In this document: positions 33,312-42,600 of the stretch, piece by piece
Layout: each line of letters starts with the position of its first letter
Position numbering within the stretch: position 1 is the first letter of the stretch
Assembly: GCA_016937795.1 (NCBI GenBank)
Contig: JAFGVV010000039.1
Span: forward strand, 1 to 64,000
Reading direction: 5' to 3'
Length of the DNA stretch: 64,000 bases
Origin: Paludibacteraceae bacterium
Lineage (GTDB): Bacteria > Bacteroidota > Bacteroidia > Bacteroidales > Paludibacteraceae
Position numbers and translations under genes: made by a program
The notes under the pieces: generated by a model
The model's database searches: none
What the model was told of the DNA's origin: nothing
What the model saw: only the letters and a program-made list of their open reading frames with translations

Positions 33312-33662
33312 TTAATTCTTTTTTCTGTATTCTTGTTTTTGCTTAAATTTTTCTTTTTGTGTAGGTGTAAGCATACTATCAAGTGTGGCATAAAATTCAT
33401 CTGCTGCATTTTTTTTAAATTCAAATTTTTCTTTCTCGTTTGATTTTTTATCCGCTTCTTTACTTTTTTTGACTCTTACATCAAACCACTCTTTTAAAAC
33501 AGTTTTCTGACTGTCAGTCAATTGTACATCTTTGTCTATTTTTTCTATTGTAATTTCTGTAAGTGAGGCTTTGGTGCTAGAGTTTTTTTTGTCTTGCGAT
33601 ACTAAGTTGTAAGTACATAGAAGAAACAAAACTAAAGTTAAGGATAATTTGATTGTTTTCAT
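33312..33662 (-). CDS. Small periplasmic LTxxQ-type protein (Spy/CpxP-like)
   Basis: About 116 residues from the second Met (ATG 33662; a Met two codons upstream is also possible). A signal peptide ends near 'NLVSQ'; the mature part is charged and helical with two LTxxQ-type motifs, 'LTDSQKTVL' and 'LTPTQKEKF', the hallmark of Spy/CpxP chaperone-like proteins. The Lys/Glu-rich middle 'KKSKEADKKSNEKEKFEFKK' would be a long helix. It lies upstream of the surface operon but not clearly within it. Role in envelope protein handling is inferred. Confidence 0.55.
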   Translation of the reverse strand: MKTIKLSLTLVLFLLCTYNLVSQDKKNSSTKASLTEITIEKIDKDVQLTDSQKTVLKEWFDVRVKKSKEADKKSNEKEKFEFKKNAADEFYATLDSMLTPTQKEKFKQKQEYRKKN

Positions 33663-33801
33663 AAGCATTTTAAATTTAATTGTTTGATAATTTATTGATT
33701 TTACATTAATTCTACATTGACAGATTAGAATAAATCTTAAAAATGCAATTGTAGTATAGCGGATTAAATTCTCCGTGAGACCAGTGTATGGTTTTGGTAA
33801 A

Positions 33802-34362
33802 TCAGATTACAAGTTTTTTTTCAAAAACCGTAGTTCTGCATTGTTTCAGTTCTTTTTGTGAGCCATTGTATGCTGTGCTTATTTTCAGTTCGTATTCGCC
33901 TTTTTCCATGTTTTCGGGAACAAAAATCAGTAGCATCGTTGGGTCGTTGAGGACAATGTCGGTGCGTGGAATTTTATATATTTTTCCGCTGCTGCAATGA
34001 ATAAAGAAAATTCCGCAATCGTCCTTTTTGGAACAAATACGAATGCAGCTGCCTTTTATTTGCAGATTCCGTCCCGGTGTGATCTGACCATCGCTGCGAC
34101 AGGTGCTGGTGTCGAGTATGCTCTCAATTGTGGGTTGGGTTGTGGCTGACTTATTTTTGCTGTTGCTTTCGGCCTTCGACGATTTTTTTCCGATACGGCC
34201 AAATATGCGAAACGTTTTCGGACTGTAATTGTAACCGGGGATATATATGCCGGTATCAAATCCCGGAAATGTAGTGATTGATGTTGCTATGTCGGAAAGA
34301 TCCATTCCCGATGTTTGCAAGAGTAATCTGTTTTCAAAAGTAGTTTCTGAATTTGGTTTCAT
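33802..34362 (-). CDS. DUF4469 domain protein
   Basis: A 186-residue protein without a signal peptide. The C-terminal ~90 residues match my memory of DUF4469: 'TPGRNLQIKGSCIRI', 'GIFFIHCSSGKIYKIPRTDI', 'NDPTMLLIFVPENMEKGEYE' and 'KQCRTTVFEKKLVI', an immunoglobulin-like fold. Related Bacteroidota proteins carry an HU-like DNA-binding domain before it; here the N-terminal ~90 residues are polar and include a Lys/Ser-rich linker. Four Cys in the domain are unusual. A candidate -7 box TAATTTTG lies 68 bases upstream. Function unknown. Confidence 0.6.
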   Translation of the reverse strand: MKPNSETTFENRLLLQTSGMDLSDIATSITTFPGFDTGIYIPGYNYSPKTFRIFGRIGKKSSKAESNSKNKSATTQPTIESILDTSTCRSDGQITPGRNLQIKGSCIRICSKKDDCGIFFIHCSSGKIYKIPRTDIVLNDPTMLLIFVPENMEKGEYELKISTAYNGSQKELKQCRTTVFEKKLVI

Positions 34363-34430
34363 AACTTAGAAATGTTAGTTAATGCTCTGATATGTGATAG
34401 TGATACTATAATCTGGTTTTTCTCTTGTTT

Positions 34431-34438
34431 CAAAATTA
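34431..34438 (-). promoter_or_regulatory. Candidate -7 box (TAATTTTG) of the DUF4469 gene
   Basis: Exact TAnnTTTG match on the minus strand, 68 bases before the start; no good -33 box. Confidence 0.45.
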
Positions 34439-34727
34439 CGCAATACATACAAGATGCAGTCATCCGGAGGCTGAAATTATTAAGACATGATGTTTTTGTA
34501 AGACTTTATATTTTAGTTAGTTATGTTGTTTTTGAGGTTTGAAAATTAAGACAGGTACATGAAGTGCTTATCCCGGGTGGTGATTTTGCCCTGTGTGTAC
34601 TCCCGAATTTGCTGAAAAGGCTAAATGTATGCAGACTCATTTATGCAGCTTAAAGCAGTGCTTCTTTTTGTAACTTGTTGGCATATATTATTCCTGTTAC
34701 TTAGTTTAAATATCGGTTTTATTTCAC

Positions 34728-34735
34728 TACTTTTG
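34728..34735 (+). promoter_or_regulatory. Candidate -7 box (TACTTTTG) of the aminotransferase
   Basis: Exact TAnnTTTG match, 82 bases before the chosen ATG and 16 before the longer alternative start. Confidence 0.55.
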
Positions 34736-34817
34736 CAGCGCAAATCGAAACATGAAATGCTGTTTTTCTGACAATATATTACAATTGGGAAAACAGCCGA
34801 AAATTATACACGATCAT

Positions 34818-36014
34818 ATGCCACAAACATCTCAGCGCGGTCAGGCGATGCCCGAATCGCCCATTCGAAAATTAGTGCCGCTTTCCGATAAAGCCAAAGC
34901 ACGTGGAATCAAAGTTTACCATTTGAATATCGGTCAGCCCGATCTGAAAACGCCCGAAGTGGCGCTCGAGGCGATCCGCAATATCGATCGTACCGTGCTT
35001 GAATACAGTCCGAGCGATGGTATTCGTAGTCTGAAGACCAAACTTGCGGCCTATTATCATACATTTAATATTGATGTCACCGAAGAGGATATTCTGATCA
35101 CTACCGGTGGTTCCGAAGCTGTGAACTTCGCCTTTATGAGCTGTCTCGATCCGGGCGATGAAATTATTGTGCCTGAGCCTGCTTATGCCAATTATACTGC
35201 GTTTGCCATTGCAGCGGGTGCTGTGGTGCGACCTGTCGTTTCGTCGATCGAAGAGGGTTTTGCTTTGCCGCATGTAGATAGATTTGAAGAACTTATTACT
35301 CCAAAAACCAAGGGGATTCTGATTTGCAACCCCAACAATCCAACCGGATATTTATATACGCGCAGCGAAATGAATAAAATCCGCGATCTGGTAAAAAAAT
35401 ACGATTTGTATTTGTTTTCCGACGAAGTGTATCGCGAATTTTGCTATACAGGAGCTCCTTATATTTCAGCTTTCCATTTGGATGGCATTGAAGAAAATGT
35501 GGTTTTGATCGATTCTGTGTCAAAACGTTACAGCATGACCGGTGTGCGCATTGGTGCAATTGTGACTAAAAATAAGGAAGTACGCAAAAATGTGATGAAG
35601 TTTTGTCAGGCACGTTTAAGTCCGCCGCTTTTGGGCCAGATTGCTTCGGAAGCCGCCATGAGCACTTCTACTGAGTATATGCTCGAAATGTACAACGAAT
35701 ATGTGGAGCGTCGTAAGTTCCTGATCGACGGTCTGAACCGCATTCCCGGTGTGTATTCTCCCATTCCAATGGGCGCATTTTACACTGTAGCACGTTTGCC
35801 CATCGACGATGCCGACCGTTTTTGTGCCTGGTTGCTTTCCGATTTCGAATACGAAGGTCATACAGTGATGATGGCGCCTGCTTCGGGATTTTATACCCAG
35901 GAAGGTTATGGTAAAGATGAAGTGCGTATTGCTTATGTGCTTGAAAAGGAGGCTTTGAAGCATGCACTTGTGGTACTTGCCAAAGCACTTGAAGTGTATC
36001 CGGGAAGAAAATGA
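34818..36014 (+). CDS. PLP-dependent aminotransferase, class I/II (aspartate-type)
   Basis: 398 residues from ATG 34818 ('MPQTSQRGQAMPESPIRKL'), the start I recall for close Bacteroidota homologues; a Met 22 codons upstream gives a longer, less typical N-terminus. Fold-type I signatures: 'VYHLNIGQPDLKTP', 'GGSEAVNFAF', 'NPNNPTGYLY', 'FSDEVYREF' and the PLP lysine in 'DSVSKRYSMTGVRIGA'. This group transfers amino groups among aspartate, glutamate or aromatic substrates; the exact substrate is undetermined. Neighbours give no pathway. A short-period repeat region follows the stop. Confidence 0.88.
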   Translation: MPQTSQRGQAMPESPIRKLVPLSDKAKARGIKVYHLNIGQPDLKTPEVALEAIRNIDRTVLEYSPSDGIRSLKTKLAAYYHTFNIDVTEEDILITTGGSEAVNFAFMSCLDPGDEIIVPEPAYANYTAFAIAAGAVVRPVVSSIEEGFALPHVDRFEELITPKTKGILICNPNNPTGYLYTRSEMNKIRDLVKKYDLYLFSDEVYREFCYTGAPYISAFHLDGIEENVVLIDSVSKRYSMTGVRIGAIVTKNKEVRKNVMKFCQARLSPPLLGQIASEAAMSTSTEYMLEMYNEYVERRKFLIDGLNRIPGVYSPIPMGAFYTVARLPIDDADRFCAWLLSDFEYEGHTVMMAPASGFYTQEGYGKDEVRIAYVLEKEALKHALVVLAKALEVYPGRK

Positions 36015-36085
36015 TGATGTGATGATGAGATAATGTGATAATGTGAAGATTTGAGAATTTGAAGATTTGAAGATTTGAGAATTTA
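36011..36085 (+). repeat. Short-period degenerate repeat (GATGATGTGA / GAAGATTTGA)
   Basis: Starting at the stop codon of the aminotransferase, units of ~8-9 bases (GATGATGTG, GATAATGTG, then GAAGATTTGA, GAGAATTT) recur. The inverse of the second half occurs at 44331-44378. Confidence 0.6.
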
Positions 36086-36108
36086 TAGATCTTAGGTTTG
36101 TAAAACAT

Positions 36109-36138
36109 TAATTATCAACTGTCCATTGTCAACTGTTT
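36109..36138 (+). repeat. Short repeat ATCAACTGTC / ATTGTCAACTGT
   Basis: Overlapping units of ATTATCAACTG, TCCATTG and TCAACTG occur immediately before the permease start. Confidence 0.4.
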
Positions 36139-36152
36139 ATTTAATAAAAACA

Positions 36153-37400
36153 ATGTCAATAGAATATTTTATAGCCAAACGTATTCATTTCAGGCAGGAT
36201 AAAAAGAATGTATCCCGCCCTGCTGTGCGTATAGCTACTATAGCTATTGCATTGGGAATGGCTGTGATGTTGATTTCGCTGGCTGTGGTTGTGGGTTTTA
36301 AATCTGAGGTGCGGAACAAAGCCATCGGTTTTGGTGGTCATATTCAGATAAGCAGTATCGAAAGCGTGGGAAACTATGAAATGCAACCCATTGAGCCTTC
36401 GGATGCTTTTCTGAAAAAAATAAGTGCATTGCCGGATGTGAAATCGCTTCAACGTTTTGTGACCAAGCCGGGCATTATCAAAACCGACGAAGATTTTCAG
36501 GGTATTTTGCTTAAAGGAATTGCGCCAGGGGCTAATAATGACTTTTTTCGTTCGCATTTGGTGGAAGGCGAAATTCCGGCTTTCGAAGCTGATACGCTTA
36601 CAAATGGCGTGTTGCTTTCGTCGTATCTGGCAGCAAAGCTAAAACTCGGAACCGGAGACAGCTTTTTTAGCTATACCTATACTTCGAATGAGCAAATGCG
36701 TGCACGCAAATTCCGCATTCAGGGTATTTACAATACCAGTTTTGTGGAATATGATAAAATGTTTATTCTGGCCGATATTCGTCATTTACAACAACTTAAT
36801 GGTTGGAAAAATTCGCAGGTAAGTGGTGTGGAGATACAATTGACCGATTTCGACAGTCTCGAACCTTTGTCTGATCAGATATATCAGTTGGTTACACAGG
36901 AAAATACCGATGGCGACAAGCGTTATTATGCGCAAACCATTCGTGATATGAATCCGCAAATCTTTGGCTGGCTCGATCTTATTGATATGAATGTGTGGGT
37001 GATATTGCTGCTTATGCTGGCTGTGGCGGGTTTCAATATGATTTCAGGTTTGCTGATTCTGATTCTGGAGCGTACAAATATGATTGGCATTCTGAAATCG
37101 CTCGGAGCTACCAACTGGTCGGTGCGTAAAATTTTTCTGTATCATTCGGTTTTTCTGATTGTGCGTGGCATGTTTTGGGGAAATCTGATCGGTTTGGCAT
37201 TTTGTATTATACAATATTATACGCATCTTATTCCGCTCGATCCCGAATCGTATTATGTGGCTTATGTGCCGGTGGTTATTAACTGGCTGCATGTTGTGTT
37301 GCTCAATGTGGGTACTTTTGTTTTGTCGGTTTTAATGATGGTAGGTCCCTCGTATCTTATTACCAAAATCTCCCCTGCGAAAATTATTCGCTACGAATAG
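36153..37400 (+). CDS. LolC/LolE-type ABC transporter permease (FtsX/MacB fold)
   Basis: 415 residues from ATG 36153 ('MSIEYFIAKRIHFRQDKKNV'); an upstream in-frame TTG falls in repeat sequence. Layout: one N-terminal helix ('IATIAIALGMAVMLISLAVV'), a periplasmic domain of ~220 residues, and three C-terminal helices including 'MLAVAGFNMISGLLILILE' and the coupling region 'RTNMIGILKSLGATNWSVRK'. This is the fold of LolC/LolE, which extract lipoproteins from the inner membrane. No LolD ATPase gene is adjacent; in Bacteroidota it is often elsewhere. Lipoprotein release is a reasonable inference; another macrolide-exporter-type function is possible. Confidence 0.82.
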   Translation: MSIEYFIAKRIHFRQDKKNVSRPAVRIATIAIALGMAVMLISLAVVVGFKSEVRNKAIGFGGHIQISSIESVGNYEMQPIEPSDAFLKKISALPDVKSLQRFVTKPGIIKTDEDFQGILLKGIAPGANNDFFRSHLVEGEIPAFEADTLTNGVLLSSYLAAKLKLGTGDSFFSYTYTSNEQMRARKFRIQGIYNTSFVEYDKMFILADIRHLQQLNGWKNSQVSGVEIQLTDFDSLEPLSDQIYQLVTQENTDGDKRYYAQTIRDMNPQIFGWLDLIDMNVWVILLLMLAVAGFNMISGLLILILERTNMIGILKSLGATNWSVRKIFLYHSVFLIVRGMFWGNLIGLAFCIIQYYTHLIPLDPESYYVAYVPVVINWLHVVLLNVGTFVLSVLMMVGPSYLITKISPAKIIRYE

Positions 37401-37565
37401 TTTTCTTCTTCATAAAATAATTTTTCATCAATTTTCTTGTTTATATCGTAAGGATTCAAGGTTTCTATTTTCAGATTTTTGATATAAGTCAGTATTTGGC
37501 AGTGTCAATTTCTTTTTTGAAATTTGTAGTCCGTTTTTCATTTGTACATTTAAAAACAAACAGTT

Positions 37566-38495
37566 ATGAGAATGAGTAAGATTACTTTGGGTTATTTGTT
37601 GATAATCAGTTTTGTAGTGCTGTCATGTCACCGCTCGGGCGACGATAATCAGTCGCAGGATGATTCTACCAATATATATGTGCGTGATTCGCTTGTATTG
37701 CAAAGCGAACATCCTATGTTGATTGATTTCCGAATGTTTGTGCACGACCTAGATAGCACCGATATGAATTCGGCACCGCTTGCTGTGGAGTATTTCCATA
37801 AGTTTTTCGAAGGACAGCGGCCAGGACTGTGCGATTCGGCTTTTGTGGTTTTGCAACAGTTGCTGGATACTATCGAAACCAATCTGAATGAGAAACTTTA
37901 CGAGGACAGTACCGATTATTCGCCACTGATGAACGACGAAAATGTGAGCCCGAAATTGAGTCGTTATCGTAACAATTTGCTCAAAAGCGGTTTCAAAATG
38001 TCGTTTACCGAAGGTATGCCCTATATTGAGCAGGACAGGGAATTTGTGTTGCTGCAACTTTCGGATATGTTTACCGAGCCTATGAAAGCTTATCTCGCAC
38101 AAATTGAACTCGAAAATCGTGAGGGATTTGCGCAGGATGCCTTTATTACCATTGAACCTGATAAATACATTGAGCGGCTTGTGTGGTACGAAAAATTTAT
38201 GGCAGCCAACAAAACCTTTGTTTTTCTGGATAATTGCAAAAACTATCGCAAGGCATATCTCACTTATCTGCTTTCGGGCATGGACAATTCGCCGCTTTAC
38301 GATGATGTGGATCACCTGCAACTGGCTGAATATTATACAAAAGCTTATACTTATTTGCTGAAAAAATATCCCGACAGCGAAACGGCCGGTTTGGTGCGCC
38401 CGTATTACGATGCTATTCGTAAAAAGCAAAAAAGTGAAGTGAATGCCCTGTATAAAAAATATGTGGTGGCAGGTCATGTTTATAATTTCCAATAA
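37566..38495 (+). CDS. Lipoprotein of unknown function
   Basis: A 309-residue lipoprotein: signal 'KITLGYLLIISFVVLSC' with lipidated C21, then an acidic linker 'GDDNQSQDDST' and an all-alpha-looking mature domain ('LAVEYFHKFFEGQ', 'FVVLQQLLDTIETNL', 'YYTKAYTYLLKKYPDSE'). Aromatic-rich helices suggest a helical repeat, but no known domain is recognised. It follows the LolC/E-type permease by 165 bases in the same direction. No anomaly in composition. Confidence 0.6.
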   Translation: MRMSKITLGYLLIISFVVLSCHRSGDDNQSQDDSTNIYVRDSLVLQSEHPMLIDFRMFVHDLDSTDMNSAPLAVEYFHKFFEGQRPGLCDSAFVVLQQLLDTIETNLNEKLYEDSTDYSPLMNDENVSPKLSRYRNNLLKSGFKMSFTEGMPYIEQDREFVLLQLSDMFTEPMKAYLAQIELENREGFAQDAFITIEPDKYIERLVWYEKFMAANKTFVFLDNCKNYRKAYLTYLLSGMDNSPLYDDVDHLQLAEYYTKAYTYLLKKYPDSETAGLVRPYYDAIRKKQKSEVNALYKKYVVAGHVYNFQ

Positions 38496-38501
38496 ATCAG
38501 T

Positions 38502-38532
38502 ATTGAATTTCATAGGTTGATAACTATCTTTG
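38502..38532 (+). promoter_or_regulatory. Promoter of the methyltransferase
   Basis: ATTG (38502-38505), 19 bases, then TATCTTTG (38525-38532), an exact -7 match. It leaves a ~190-base leader. Confidence 0.6.
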
Positions 38533-38550
38533 TAAAAAAAAACTAAAGCA

Positions 38551-38609
38551 ACAGTCAGAAAATATGACTGTTGGTCAGTTTGTAAAATTTCGGACAGACA
38601 AAAGTCTGT
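38551..38609 (+). other. Two hairpins in the methyltransferase leader
   Basis: ACAGTCA/TGACTGT (38551-38571, loop of seven) and ACAGAC/GTCTGT (38594-38609, loop AAAA) are perfect small stems in the 190-base predicted 5' UTR. They could be regulatory; no named riboswitch pattern is recognised. Confidence 0.4.
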
Positions 38610-38725
38610 AATTTGAAATTGATACTATAACATCTTGATTCAAAAAGCATGCTGTTGGTTGAACCCGGATTCTGTAATGTCAGTGATTTGATTTCAGAAT
38701 TATTAATCAATAAAAATATAATGCA

Positions 38726-39496
38726 ATGAGAGATGTGTTAGTAAATGTGTTTTTTCGCCTTTGGTACAAGGTGGTTTGTTTTGTGGATAAAAAGTCGCAG
38801 GTGACTTTTATGAATTATGGTTTTTCGTCGAAGGGACACGATATAAGCCTGGAGCCTGCTGATATGCCCAATCTTTATCCGGCCAAATTGTATAATTATT
38901 TGGTTACTAAAATTGATATTTCAGGGAAAAGTTTGATGGAAGTTGGTTGCGGTCGTGGTGGTGGTTTATCGTATGTAAACCGTTATCTGAAACCCGCGTC
39001 GGCTACTGGTGTGGATCTCAACGATAAAGCTGTTGAGTTTTGTAATCGCCATTACAGCCAGCAGAAAATGAACTTTTTTACCGGAAATGCCGAAATGCTT
39101 CAGTTCGACAATGCATCTTATGATGTGATTATCAATGTCGAATCCTCGCACCGTTATACCCGTTTTGATAAGTTTCTGGCCGAGTCATTTCGTGTTTTAA
39201 AACCCAAAGGGCATTTGTTGATTGTCGATTTCAGATTTCGCCATCAGGTGGAGTTGATGCACAACCAGATTTTGCAGTCCGATTTTGAGTTGAAAACACG
39301 CGAAGTGATTACGCCCAATGTGGTGGAAGCGCTTACTTTGTCGTCGGCTCAAACAAAGAAGATGATCAGCGAAATGGCTCCCAAATTTCTTCACGCTGCT
39401 GCCGGTCAGTTTGCCGGACTCGAAGGAACTTCTACTTTCAATAAGTTTGCAAATGGCGACTACGAGTATTTGCTTTATGTGTTGCATAAGAATTGA
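38726..39496 (+). CDS. SAM-dependent class I methyltransferase
   Basis: 256 residues with motif I 'LMEVGCGRGGG' (about 72-82), an acidic residue in 'GVDLNDKAV', motif 'FFTGNAEMLQFDNASYDVI' and post-motif 'VLKPKGHLLIVDF'. The N-terminal 'FMNYGF' and 'LYPAKLYNYLVTKIDISGKS', and 'SSHRYTRFDKFLAESFRVL', strongly recall mycobacterial phthiotriol-type and related lipid or polyketide O-methyltransferases. The substrate here is unknown; no polyketide or lipid genes are near. N-terminal residues 1-30 are hydrophobic enough for membrane association. It has a long leader. Confidence 0.78.
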   Translation: MRDVLVNVFFRLWYKVVCFVDKKSQVTFMNYGFSSKGHDISLEPADMPNLYPAKLYNYLVTKIDISGKSLMEVGCGRGGGLSYVNRYLKPASATGVDLNDKAVEFCNRHYSQQKMNFFTGNAEMLQFDNASYDVIINVESSHRYTRFDKFLAESFRVLKPKGHLLIVDFRFRHQVELMHNQILQSDFELKTREVITPNVVEALTLSSAQTKKMISEMAPKFLHAAAGQFAGLEGTSTFNKFANGDYEYLLYVLHKN

Positions 39497-39580
39497 AAGT
39501 TCATAATTATTCTTTTTATATACCGTTTTAAATCAGCCAATAAAAAAAAGATTAAAAGGGTAAAAATTGAATTTTGATGC

Positions 39581-39611
39581 TTGTTTGCTACACAAAAAAG
39601 CAGTACTTTTG
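39581..39611 (+). promoter_or_regulatory. Promoter of carAB
   Basis: TTG at 39581-39583, 20 bases, then TACTTTTG at 39604-39611. The leader to the fused gene is ~70 bases. Confidence 0.65.
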
Positions 39612-39681
39612 CACAAATTTGGACGTTTGACTAGTCGGGCGTTCGGAAAAATGAAGAAATTCAAAAATCTATTTTATATTT

Positions 39682-42600
39682 ATGCAAAAGTACAAGCCCT
39701 TTCATCTTGTTTTGGAAGACGGCACTGTGTTCGAAGGAAAATCTTTCGGTTTCGAAAAACCAGTGGCCGGCGAAGTAGTTTTTAATACGGCCATGGTCGG
39801 GTATCCCGAAAGCCTCACCGACCCATCTTATGCGGGTCAGCTGTTGGCAATCACTTTCCCGTTGGTTGGTAATTACGGTGTTCCGAACGACACCATCGAA
39901 AACGGCCTTTCTACTTTTTATGAATCGGAAAAAATTCAGGCATCAGCTTTGATTATTTCCGATTTTTCTTTTGAATACAGTCACTGGAATGCTGTAAAAA
40001 GCCTGAGCGACTGGTTGAAGGAAAATGAAGTGCCCGGAATTTTTGGTGTGGACACGCGTGAGCTTACAAAACTTGTTCGCGAAAAGGGAACCATGCGCGG
40101 AAAACTTGTGTTTCCCGATGGGGATGATATTGAATTCGTTAATCCCGACGACGAAAATCAGGTGGCTAAAGTAAGCTGCAAAGAAGTAATTACTTACGGA
40201 AACGGTAGCAAACGCGTGTTGCTGGTGGATTGTGGCGTAAAACACAACATTATCCGCTGTCTGCTCAAACGCGACACCACAGTGATTCGTGTACCCTGGG
40301 ATTACGATTATAATCATATGGAGTTTGACGGGCTGTTTATTTCCAACGGTCCCGGCGACCCCGAATATGCGCAGGATACTGTACGTCATATTCAGGAAAC
40401 CATGAAAACCGGGAAACCTATTTTCGGTATTTGTATGGGAAATCAGCTGCTTTCGGTTGCCGGTGGAGCTAAAACTTACAAACTGAAATACGGACACCGC
40501 AGTCATAACCAGCCTGTGCAGCTTGCCGGTACACAACGTGCCTTTATTACCTCACAGAATCACGGTTTTGCAGTGGATAATTCCACACTGAGTGCCGATT
40601 GGGAACCACTTTTTGTAAATATGAACGATGGAACCAACGAAGGTATTCGTCACAAAACCATGCCCTGGTTCTCGGCTCAGTTCCACCCCGAAGCTGCTTC
40701 GGGACCTACCGATACTGAGTTTTTGTTCGATGTGTTCTTAAACCTCCTCAGAAGCCCCCTAAATCCCCCTTCAGGGGACTTAAAGATAGCTGACTTCGAT
40801 GTGGTTTCGATGATTGAAGAGGAATTGCAATCTAAAAAGGCGGCTGTAAATCAACCAAAGCTTCCCGAATTTTTGGAACGCGAAAAGTCCCCTGAAGGGG
40901 GATTTAGGGGGCTGGATGGTGTCGCTAAAGTGCTGGTACTTGGCTCTGGTGCTTTGAAAATTGGTGAAGCGGGTGAATTCGACTATTCGGGTTCGCAGGC
41001 TCTGAAAGCATTGAAGGAAGAAGGCATTGAAACAGTGCTTATCAATCCGAATATTGCTACCGTACAAACTTCTGAAGGCATTGCCGATAAAGTTTACTTT
41101 TTGCCTGTTACGCCCGATTTTGTGGAACGTGTGATTGAAAAAGAGCGTCCCGATGGCGTTTTCCTTTCGTTTGGCGGACAAACAGCATTGAACTGTGGTG
41201 TGGCTCTTTACAGAGATAAAATTTTTGAAAAATATAATGTACGTGTTCTTGGAACACCTGTACAGTCGATTATTGATACCGAAGACCGCGAAATTTTCAA
41301 TAGCAAATTAGCGGAAATCGATGTGAAATATATCAAAAGCGAAGCGGTTACCAATCTCGAAGATGCTACCCGTGCTGCCAACGAACTGGGTTATCCGGTC
41401 ATTGTGCGTGCAGCTTATGCGCTTGGTGGTTTGGGTTCGGGCTTCTGCGACAACGACGAAGAACTGAAAACTTTGGTAGATAAAGCTTTTGCTTATTCAA
41501 ATCAGGTATTGGTCGAAAAGTCGCTTAAGGGTTGGAAAGAAATTGAATACGAAGTGGTGCGCGATCGTTACGACAACTGTATTACGGTTTGTAACATGGA
41601 AAACTTCGATCCGCTGGGAATTCACACCGGTGAAAGTATCGTAGTGGCTCCTTCGCAAACACTTACCAACAGCGAATATCACAAACTTCGCGAGCTTGCA
41701 ATCCGCATTATCCGCCATATTGGTATTGTGGGAGAATGTAATGTGCAGTATGCGTTCGATACCGAATCCGAAGATTATCGTGTGATTGAGGTGAATGCCC
41801 GTTTGAGCCGTTCGTCGGCTTTGGCTTCGAAAGCCACGGGCTATCCGCTGGCATTTGTAGCTGCAAAACTTGGTTTGGGTTACGGACTTCCTGAATTGAA
41901 AAACTCAGTGACGAAAGATACTTCGGCATTCTTCGAGCCTGCGCTCGACTATATCGTATGTAAAATTCCACGTTGGGATTTGGGTAAATTCCAGGGAGTA
42001 AGCCGCCTGTTGGGCTCAAGTATGAAATCGGTGGGCGAAATAATGTCTATCGGACGCACTTTCGAGGAAGCCATTCAGAAAGGAATCCGCATGACAGGAC
42101 TTGGAATGCACGGTTTTGTGGGTAATAAAGAACTTTTTGTGGACGATTTGGACAAAGCGCTGAACGAACCTACTGATCACCGTATTTTCTATCTGAATCA
42201 GGCTTTTGAACTTGGTTATACTGTAGACCGACTTCACGAACTGACAAAGATTGACCGTTGGTTCCTGTATAAACTCGAGCGTATCAAAAAACTCGAAAGG
42301 GAACTTACTGCTGTTGAGTCGTTGGATACACTTTCGGATGAATTGCTGAAAGAAGCCAAAGTGGCTGGTTTCTCCGACTTCCAGATTACGCGCTTTGTGA
42401 CCAAATGCAGCAAGGACGATATGGATGAGCAGATAAAAGTGACCCGTGCGCATCGTAAGAGTCGCGGAATTGTGCCTGTGGTGAAACAAATTGACACCCT
42501 TGCTGCTGAGTATCCTGCGCAAACCAATTATCTGTATCTTACTTATAGCGGTGTGGCCGGCGATATGAAATATCTGGGCGATCATCGTTCGGTAGTGGTG

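Larger units (their letters stand above)
34363..34817. other. Divergent intergenic region
   Basis: The gap of ~455 bases contains a minus-strand candidate -7 box for the DUF4469 gene (34431-34438) and a plus-strand box for the aminotransferase (34728-34735). Nothing else is evident. Confidence 0.5.

Noticed and set aside
38551..38609. SAM riboswitch before the methyltransferase
   Set aside because: The two small hairpins do not show the junction layout of SAM-I or SAM-II elements.
39651..39785. Overlapping upstream ORF at the carAB start (MKKFKN...)
   Set aside because: It runs out of frame into carA and shows no recognisable protein; it is best explained as a shadow frame.
40753..40913. 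Sequencing frameshift artificially joining carA and carB
   Set aside because: The frame is open without any stop through ~56 linker codons, and both flanking domains are complete and in the same frame. A compensating error is possible but unlikely.
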